This document shows, in pieces, positions 56,931 to 64,000 of a stretch of 64,000 nt of DNA. The position numbers were made by a program, and so were the translations under genes. Every line of letters starts with the position of its first letter. The stretch's first letter is position 1. The DNA comes from Chimonanthus salicifolius (Eukaryota; Streptophyta; Magnoliopsida; Laurales; Calycanthaceae), in contig CM023534.1 of the NCBI GenBank assembly GCA_013350335.1, positions 20,541,302 to 20,605,301 of the forward strand. The letters are read 5' to 3'. Below the pieces are notes generated by a model, which did not search any database, was not told the DNA's origin, and saw only the letters and a list, made by a program, of their open reading frames with translations.

Positions 56931-57402
56931 GTTTTAATTTTGTTTTAAAACCTTTGTCTTGAAAATGGATTAAGGAGGCTTGGCTTCAGAACCATTATAA
57001 AAAATCTAGAGTATCGTCTCAGGCACATGTGGTGGGTGGAATTCACAGCCGATTGACTAAGGTGGAATTCCTACTTTAATTGTGAGGGTATAAGTCCCCA
57101 CTTAGTGAATTTAGGGATAGCTCAAGGTTGAGCTAGTCCTAACAGTGGATGTAGGTTGGCTAACTGAACCACTATATAAATTGTGTCCGTGTGCTTGTGG
57201 TGTTAGAGCTAATTTTTTATGTTGATTGCTTAATCACATTTGCTAACACACACACTTGATTTTTATGTCCGTTACACTTTATTAATCAATTAAGTAATAT
57301 TTTAAAAGGACCAAGGATTTTAGATTGACCTATTCACACCCCCCCCCCCCCCCCTTTATTCTAGGGTCAATCATGTTCTAGCACCAAAGGAAGTGACTTT
57401 CA
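56931..57402 (+). mobile_element. LTR 2 of the gag-only array, right part
   Basis: TTTTAATTTTGTTTTAAAACC to AAGTGACTTTCA matches 61825-62454. It contains a C16 run (57339-57354) before the TCTAGGGTCAATCATGTTCTAG end. About 700 bp of the LTR between 51752 and this point are missing relative to the other copies. Confidence 0.88.
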
Positions 57403-57404
57403 AT

Positions 57405-57416
57405 TGGTATCAGAGC
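57405..57416 (+). promoter_or_regulatory. Primer-binding site of the gag-only element 2
   Basis: TGGTATCAGAGC lies two bases after the LTR end CA at 57402, complementary to initiator tRNA-Met. Confidence 0.93.
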
Positions 57417-58387
57417 CTTGTGCTCACATCAAAGGATCTAACCAGCCGAGTTGATCAGTGCTAGAAAATCATCATGGATGCTTGAAAAATTGATTGTAGA
57501 TATTTATTGTTTGTTTGCTCTTATTTGAAAACAAACTTACGTCCCTTGTTGAAGAAGATTGGACCTCTATCCAAGAGGAGTTTATTGAAAAATATTGTAC
57601 ATCTTTGGATAGTTCAATGGAAGGCTCCACCTCTCATAACAAATTGGAGAATCAAAAGAGAGGTGAAATTTTCAAATGTTTCATTGCCTCCATTGGTGAC
57701 ATTCAAGAGGGATCCTCAAGTGAAGATGAGGATATTAAAAAGAATCTTGATGAGGATGATGACCTTCAAGAATCTTACAAAGTACTGTATTTAGAAAATG
57801 AGAAGTTGGCTAAGAAGGCAGACATGTTTAAATCTGAAAAATTAAACGTTACAAACCGACTGGAAGTCTTGAGGAAAGACTATGACTCTCTCACTTTAGA
57901 GCTGAAATCTTCAAATGAAAAAGTTTTGAAAATCAAAGAAATTAAAGTATACCTTCAAGCATAGTAACAAATACCGTTCTCGGGATAATAACGGCAACTT
58001 TTAATAACGGGATATTTTCAATTTCTCGGGTTTTTAATGGGAATTTAACGGGAAAATCTCGCGGAAAATATAAATATTTAAAAAATAATAAAAATAAATA
58101 TAATAAATAATTAATTCTCATCTTACACTTTTTGAGTAAAAAAAAATAGCATATAAATCTATAAGAACATAGGCAATTTACTCAATTCCCATTGATCAAA
58201 GAAGCAATGGTTATTCCCATTGCATTTCTCGGACACAGCTTCAAGGGTTTAATATTTGATGTTAATGTAGTATATTCCATCAGATCATTGACCAAGATCA
58301 CCAAATCAAGCTCCCATATGCAAGGAACCATAAGTCTTAACAAGTTGAACATGTGCCAAGTTTCTAGACTTTTCATCATTTCATTGT

Positions 58388-58684
58388 CTAGTGTTCTAGA
58401 ACAGGTTTGTCATTGAATTCTTCATCATCAAACAAATATTTATGAATAGTGCATAAAGAAAATTTATTTTCCTTCTTGAAGTCTGTAGCATTTATGTTGT
58501 CTTTTGCGATATAGATTATGGAGTGCATAACCATTGGCAAGGTTTGGTTCATGGCTTGCAATGTGCAAGTATAGAATGGCTTGGTAATCACTGACCTATC
58601 CCCACCTGCCACCCTAACCAAACCCAAACCACACAAAAAAATAAAAAAGAAAAAAAAAAGAGAAAGAAAATAGAGGGATTCCAC
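58388..58684 (-). CDS. Unrecognised open frame inside the hAT element
   Basis: The minus-strand frame begins MESLYFLSLFFFFFIFLCGL, signal-peptide-like but low in complexity. It continues with FYTCTLQAMNQTLPMVMHSI and KKENKFSLCTIHKYLFDDEE. After the stop at 58388, a similar-looking frame continues to about 58182 (SLETWHMFNLLRL). The second part has ordinary, non-repetitive composition. I do not recognise it. It could be a captured piece of a host gene, as in other Pack-type elements, or chance. No transposase-like motif is present. Confidence 0.3.
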   Translation of the reverse strand: MESLYFLSLFFFFFIFLCGLGLVRVAGGDRSVITKPFYTCTLQAMNQTLPMVMHSIIYIAKDNINATDFKKENKFSLCTIHKYLFDDEEFNDKPVLEH

Positions 58685-58909
58685 ATTTGAGAAGTCTGTA
58701 TTGCACTACAGGTTTCCACATTGAGAAGTCTAAGTTACACTTCTTCTGTACTTGCACATGTAAGGGTTGCTTGGGTATAAGAATTTCAGTGGAAATATAC
58801 CTTATTCAGGGAATTTTAAGAAGTGATTTTCTGGTGGCTATTTGAAAAACTCTCCTTTTTCGAGTTTTCCTTTTAAACACTATGCTAGGATTGGGTTACC
58901 TGTGCAATC

Positions 58910-59110
58910 GAGAGAAAGAGCCGCCGCCGGGAAGAGAGAAAGAGCAGCCGCCTGCAAGAGAGAGAGTAGTGGCAGGCGATAGGGGAGAGAGCAGGCGACA
59001 GGGGAGAGAGTAGCCGCCGGCAAGAGAGAGAGCAGGCGACAGGCAAGAGAGCAGCCGCTGGCGAGAGAGAAAGAGCACGAGAACAGCCGCCAGTGGGAGA
59101 GAAGATGGAG
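58910..59110. repeat. GA-rich minisatellite in the hAT element
   Basis: Degenerate tandem units of roughly 20-35 bp with the core CAGCCGCCGGCAAGAGAGAG and CAGGCGACAGG. They give long open frames of biased composition on the minus strand that are not taken as genes. Confidence 0.75.
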
Positions 59111-59972
59111 ACCGTGAGAGAGCAAAGGAACTTCGGAATAGGAATCGGAAGAAGAGGAAGCAGAGGATTTTCGGAAATCGGAATCGGAAAAAGAGGAAGC
59201 ACCGAAGAGCAGAGGATTTTTGGGATTTTCGGAATCAGTCTGAAACCCTAGAAAAGAGGGATTTTTAAGTTTCATGTAATCGTACGGGAGTGGTGGCTGC
59301 CGCGTGCGGGACTGTGGGTGGGCGGGTGCTTCGACAGTGGGTTTTCGATTTTCAAACGGGATTTAAACTAAATGTTTTTAAAGCGTTTTTTTCGCATTTT
59401 TATCGTTTCTCGCGTTATTAACACGTTTTTATCGTTAAATTCCAGATAATAATGGCAGCGGCGTTAAAACGTGATTTTAACGCGAGAACAGTATTTTTCC
59501 GGTATTATTGCAGTATAAATGAAAATACTGCTAGTATTTGTTACACTGCCTTCAAGAATCATTAAAAAGACAAATGGATGACATCAAGATGCTGAATAAT
59601 GTCAAAGAAGATCTTGAAGATCATGTGCTGAAACTGACTCTAGAGTTACAAGACTTAAGAAACCATAAAGAGAAGTTTGAAAATAAATTTACCCAAGGTG
59701 AAGAAAAATTGGAAAAACTCTTAAAAATGGGTAAAAGGTTTGGTGACGGGTCGGGTCTTGGTTCCTCATTGGAAACCAATGGAACTATTGGCCAAAGGGT
59801 GTATCTTAAGGGAGATGTGCCTAAAACCCGCAAGGGTAAGTGTTTTTATTGCTATAAGGTTGGACATTACAAAATGGTATGCAACCTTAGAAAAAGGCAC
59901 ATGGAGGATAAAGCCCAAAACCAAGCCCCAAATCTTAATGTTGAAAAAGACACCCACAAAATCCTAAAGTAA

Positions 59973-60540
59973 AGCCTAAAAGATACCCACCAAGGCCTAA
60001 TAGTAGGATACTCCCAATGAAGGTGAACCCAAAACAGGACTCCTTGTTAAGACAACTCGACCAAATCTTGAAGGAGTTGAGATATCCAATACTTGGACCT
60101 CCAAGGTATGCCCAAAGGAATGTGTATAAGAGACCAAACTCAACCATTTGGGGTCCTAGGAGATAGATCACCATCTAATCATGTGTTGCTATGGTGTTAG
60201 ACTCAACTTCATATCTTAAAACCTTAGCACATTGAACTCTAGTGACATGAGAATCCATATAAGCCTAGTGACATGAAAGAGAGATTTTGGGAACTACAAG
60301 CTTAGACTGTGTATTTCCTGGCTATTGTACTAGTCTTTCTTGTAAATCATACATACCATGGAAATATGGTTTCCAAGTACAAAATTTCAATTTCAATTTG
60401 TTAAACATGGTTGGTTGTTTACATGCTTGAATGGGCATATGCCCTGGTAGCTTGTTCTTGCATAGAGTTGATCAAAGTGTGTTTAACTTGGTATATGAAC
60501 TTCAATTTGATCAATTGCAAGAAGCTTTTGTGATATATGT
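59973..60540 (+). mobile_element. Internal non-coding part of gag-only element 2
   Basis: This continues from gag. Near 60241-60330 it reads like 48850-48940 in internal region 1 (AGTGACATGAGA, GGCTATTGTACTAG against TGTGACATGAGG, GGCTATAGAAC). It ends with the target site TATGT of a solo LTR. Confidence 0.7.
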
Positions 60541-62454
60541 TGTTAGTGCCTCAGCTTCGCCAAGTCCCTATGTGTGTCAATTCCATGACTCGGGAAGAAA
60601 CACTTGTTAGAAGCTTGAGAACCTAAGGTGATCAAGAATAAAGATCATACTCCACCTAATTAAAGCTCATCACTATGGCAATCACAAAACATGTATTATG
60701 GCCATAGATGACCTTAGGTAGTACCCACACCTTAGAGAGGACCATCCATAGGTCTAGTTGAACAAATGGTTAAATCATAAAAAGCCTAAAGAGGATGCTT
60801 GACAGTGAATTGGAACCCAACATGGAAATATTTATTTGGTTCCACTGTCAGCAAGACTAGTCGTTCTCACCGACCCCTCGGTGGAGACAGGATCGATCTA
60901 TCGTGGTCAAGGACTGGTCGCCCATATTAATGTAGGTTCTGGATCATTGAACTGTCATTTTGGGTATGCCTCTGATCGAGAGTCTCATATGCACCAACCC
61001 CTCGGTGATAAGCTGAACGACCCATTGTGGTCAAGGACTCCTCGATCAAGATCTGTGAGTTCTAGAACTTTGAACTCAAGTGGTCTCTCAAAGAAACAGA
61101 CTTATCGGCGGTTCAAGACCGATCGAGAGTACTAGGACCGACCACTCCGTAAAGGGCAACAAGTCGTTCTGGGTGACATATTTTTAGACTTGAAACTACT
61201 GTCAGCATGGTGTTGCCCCAGATCGAGCCTCTCGTATGGCCCGACCTCTCGGTGCCATAAATGTCGACCCATCGGTGATAATGACATGTTGACTAGGAGT
61301 GCACTTAATGCACAACGGTCGGGTTTGTAACGGTAACATTTCTAGTTATCGACCCCTCGGTACAATCCATTTGTCGGTACATTACCGTTACTGCTACTGG
61401 TTGCCTTATCTATAAAAATCAATCTTTATGCAACCAGTTGACATCCTTCGGCAAGATCAATTGGACCCTCATCTTTATCAGTGAGATTAAAAAAGGGCCA
61501 AGAGAAGGATCACTCTCTCTCTCTCTCTCATGCTTACACTTGGGGAATCAAATACAACCAATCATATGGATTGATTTTGTGAAGAGAGACAGAGGGGGAA
61601 AGAAAAATCATAAACAACCAATCTATTGATTGAGTTTGAAAGTGAGAAGCAGAGAAGAATGAAAGGATCATTAAACTAGGAAAGCTTGGTAAAACCAGTT
61701 TCCTTGATGCACTGGATTGTGATTGCTTTACGACGGCTAGAAGGAGAAGCGTTGGCACACATTGGGTAGGATTTTGAAGAAACACATATCAAGAGAAATA
61801 ACTTCAAAGACAAGTGCGTGTTGGTTTTAATTTTATTTTAAAAAACTTTTTTCCAAAAGTGGATTAAGGGAGATTTGCTCCGGAACCACTATAAAAAACT
61901 CTGGAACGTCGTCTCCAGCACAGTGGCGAGTGGAATTCCTATTTAAATGGATATGTGGAATTCCTATTCTACAGTGGTGGGTGAAATTCTCAATCGATTG
62001 AGTAAGGTGGAATTCCTACTCTAATTGTGAGGGTGTAAGTCCCAACTTAGTGGATTTTGGGGATAGTTCAAGGTTGAGCGAGTCCTAACAGTGGATGTAG
62101 GTTGGCTAAACCGAACCACTTTAAATTAGTTTTATGATGTTTGATCTTTGTATGTTTGTATTTATCATTTAAGTACTCTTCTCAACACACATCACTTTGC
62201 ATGTTGATTATCTTATTTTATACATTGAGCACAAGCATCGATAATCAAGTAATATGTAAAGGATCATAATCTTAGTGTGAATGTTTAAAGAATCTATAAA
62301 CAATCTATGACACTAAACAAATCTCTTGATTAATGTTCCGCTGCACCTAAAACAATCAAGAAATTTGTAAACACCATGGAAACTGGGATTGACCTATTCA
62401 TCCCCCGTCTAGGGTCAATCATGTTGTTCTAGCTCCCAAGAAAAAAGGCTTTCA
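60541..62454 (+). mobile_element. Solo LTR of the gag-only family with 5-bp target duplication
   Basis: It starts TGTTAGTGCCTCAGC and ends AAAGGCTTTCA, 1914 bp, flanked by TATGT on both sides (60536-60540 and 62455-62459). A TATA-like TATCTATAAAAATC lies near 61408, and a short CT microsatellite near 61512. It is the most complete LTR of the family here and the best reference for the others. Confidence 0.95.
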
Positions 62455-63354
62455 TATGTAGTGCTTTGATTGTATATAACTATTTTAAAATAGAAATTCA
62501 TCAAGATGCATAAATCGGGTATGACTACTCAGTCACTTGTACCTTTTGGTAAAGTCGACATGTCGATGAATAGACTAGTCGGTGTAACTGACATATTGAC
62601 ACTATGCAAAATCGAGCGCTGTTGAAAATGACAAAAATTGTCGAAAGGTTCGACCTGTCGAGGAGAGACGACATGTCGGTAGAACGAAAAGCTTAAGTTA
62701 AAAAGACCAATTCTATGAAAGCAACAATAAATTTGAATTCGTCGTTCTCCCTCCTACGAAAGCCTTGGCGATTTCTTTTTTGGCTTCCATGACCTAGACC
62801 CGTCATTGCAACCTCTCGGACTGATTTCTCACTAGAAAGACTTGGGGTTTTTGTTCCTCTCACCTTAAGAAACGAAGTTGTCACGGATATTGTGATTTTT
62901 CATATTCGGAATATTCAAAAGCCAATGGACATGGGAATGTCTATGCTTAGAGTTTGGGAAATCAAACTCAAGAAGATTGGGGGAGAAAATCTTCTCAACA
63001 CTGTTAGCTTGGATAAACTTGGTAATAAGCTTAAGTTATGGGTAGTGTTGGTGTCTAGGAAATCATGATATATGGGGAGCATGAATACAAATCTAGTTTA
63101 GTCCATGAATGCATATTTATGTTTTGGACTAACCCCTCTAATGATTTTCTAGTGATGCTTGCTTATATGCTTAAACATGTAAACATAAATTGAAGCAAGC
63201 TAAACAAGAATATACGAAGATCGTAGTCTTCTTTTCCATTTGAATATTTACATGTAATTTATGTAATATATTGTATTCAAATGAGATGTAATAAGGGTGG
63301 GCTTGTAATTGGGGTAGCTTCTAGGTTTTGTCATGAAATTGACAAAGGGGAGAT
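62455..63354 (+). mobile_element. 3' internal part of gag-only element 2
   Basis: 62500-62700 matches 49110-49320 (TTCATCAAGATGCA, GACTAGTCGGTGTAAC, GACCTGTCGA). From 62920 it jumps to the equivalent of about 51050-51470. It ends in a polypurine tract ACAAAGGGGAGAT (about 63342-63354). No coding sequence. Confidence 0.8.
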
Positions 63355-64000
63355 TGTTAGTTCCTCGGCTTGCCGAGTCCCTAAGTTTGTCAATTTCATG
63401 ACTCGGGAAGAAGCATTTGCTAGAAGCTTGAAGACTCAAGGTGATCAGGATTGAAAATCATGCTCCATCGGATTAAAACTCATCGTTATAGCAATCACAA
63501 AACAGGTATTTGGCCATAGACGACTTTAGTTGGTACCCACACCTTAGAGATGACCATTTCTATGATTAGTTGAACAAATGGTAAAATTATAAAAATTGTA
63601 GAGAGGAAGCTTGACAATGAATTGGAAGCAAACTTGGAAATATGAATTAAGTTCACTGTCAGTCGACCAGTCGTTCTCACCGACCTCTCGATGGAGACAG
63701 GATCGACCTATCGTCGTCAAAGACTGGTCGACCAGATTGACAAAGCTTCTGGATCATAGAATTGTCTTTCTAGGTATGCCTCTGATCGAGAGTCTCGTAT
63801 GCAGTGACCCCTCAGTGATGAATTGAACGACCCATCGTGGTCGAAAAACTCGTCGTTGATAACCAATGAGTTCTGGAACTTAGAACTCAAGTGGACTCTC
63901 GAGAAAACAAACATCTTGGTAATTTAAGACTGATCGAGACTACCAGGACCGACCCCTCGGTAATGGATGACAAGTCGTTTTGGACAGGACAAGTTCCGCG
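63355..64000 (+). mobile_element. LTR 3 of the gag-only array (continues past the window)
   Basis: It starts TGTTAGTTCCTCGGCTTGCC directly after the polypurine tract and runs parallel to 60541-61170 (ACCGACCTCTCGATGGAGAC, GTCGACCAGATTGAC, CTCGAGAAAACAAAC) to the window end. Confidence 0.92.

Larger units (their letters stand above)
57960..59548. mobile_element. Non-autonomous hAT element (CAGTGTAACAAATAC family), 1589 bp
   Basis: The left end CATAGTAACAAATACCG and complement of the right end CAGTGTAACAAATAC are flanked by the 8-bp duplication CCTTCAAG (57952-57959 and 59549-59556). Subterminal sequences (AACGGGAAAATCTCGCGG; TTCTCGCGTTATTAACACG) match the 36257-37483 element. No hAT transposase is present. 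It does carry a minus-strand open frame (58388-58684) and a repetitive GA-rich stretch. Confidence 0.94.
57476..59972 (+). pseudogene. Copia-like gag, internal region 2, split by a hAT element
   Basis: After an ATG at 57476 with a stop three codons on, one frame is open from 57515 to 57959: TSIQEEFIEKYCTSLDSS, then an acidic SSSEDEDIKKNLDEDDD and coiled-coil heptads (LENEKLAKKADM, LEVLRKDYDSLTLELKSS). It is cut by the hAT at 57960 and resumes in the same frame at 59557 with more coiled coil (LNNVKEDLEDHVLKLTLELQ) and the knuckle CFYCYKVGHYKMVC (59841-59882), stopping near 59972. The N-terminal gag domain and first knuckle seen in SIRE-type gags are missing. No pol follows. The product would at best be a gag-like coiled-coil protein. 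Confidence 0.82.

Noticed and set aside
58880..59275. Minus-strand frames rich in Leu/Ser/Ala/Cys
   Set aside because: They come from the GA-rich minisatellite inside the hAT element. The amino-acid repeats mirror the DNA repeats.

Overview
The window is nuclear DNA of a repeat-rich flowering plant. It is AT-rich, has spliced genes with GT-AG introns, and carries remnants of a thaumatin-like (PR-5) gene and an F-box gene, tRNA-derived SINEs, hAT, PIF/Harbinger and Mutator-type DNA elements, and nested Copia- and Gypsy-type LTR retrotransposons. The species cannot be named from the sequence. No cellular gene here is clearly intact apart from one candidate, copy 3 of a small EAR-motif gene.

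Region 1 (1-20390) is a tandem triplication. Three diverged units (about 1-4640, 8190-14330 and 15600-20390) each carry the same gene: a first exon starting MDSWVADA and a last exon ending in a DLNLPP-type EAR repression motif. A decayed thaumatin-like gene lies inside the large first intron of every copy. Copy 1 is cut by the window edge, copy 2 has a +1 frameshift, and copy 3 reads through as about 216 codons in three exons. Exon 1 of copies 2 and 3 carries two different in-frame tandem duplications (78 bp and 159 bp). SINEs, a small solo LTR and MITEs that are present in some units and absent at the same site in others show that units 2 and 3 are the closer pair.

Region 2 (20391-25200) is non-genic and holds SINEs and MITEs. 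Region 3 (25093-30530) is an F-box gene on the minus strand, split in its coding exon by a 4770-bp hAT transposon with a perfect 8-bp target duplication. The hAT carries a nearly complete but broken transposase with a BED finger, DUF659, catalytic core and dimerization region. Region 4 (30941-33021) is a PIF/Harbinger element with remnants of both its genes. Region 5 (34277-35306) is a Mutator-like foldback element.

Region 6 (35332-64000) is a retrotransposon nest. One family has LTRs of about 1.7-1.9 kb, a TGGTATCAGAGC primer-binding site, a two-zinc-knuckle gag and no visible pol. It occurs as an LTR-internal-LTR-internal-LTR array (40647 to the window end) and as solo LTRs, one of them antisense. 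Into it have gone a Gypsy element with a long LTR, a second Gypsy-like LTR, the 3' end of another Copia-like element whose LTR is full of short palindromes, and two related non-autonomous hAT elements. Nearly every junction can be read from target-site duplications, so much of the order of insertion can be worked out.
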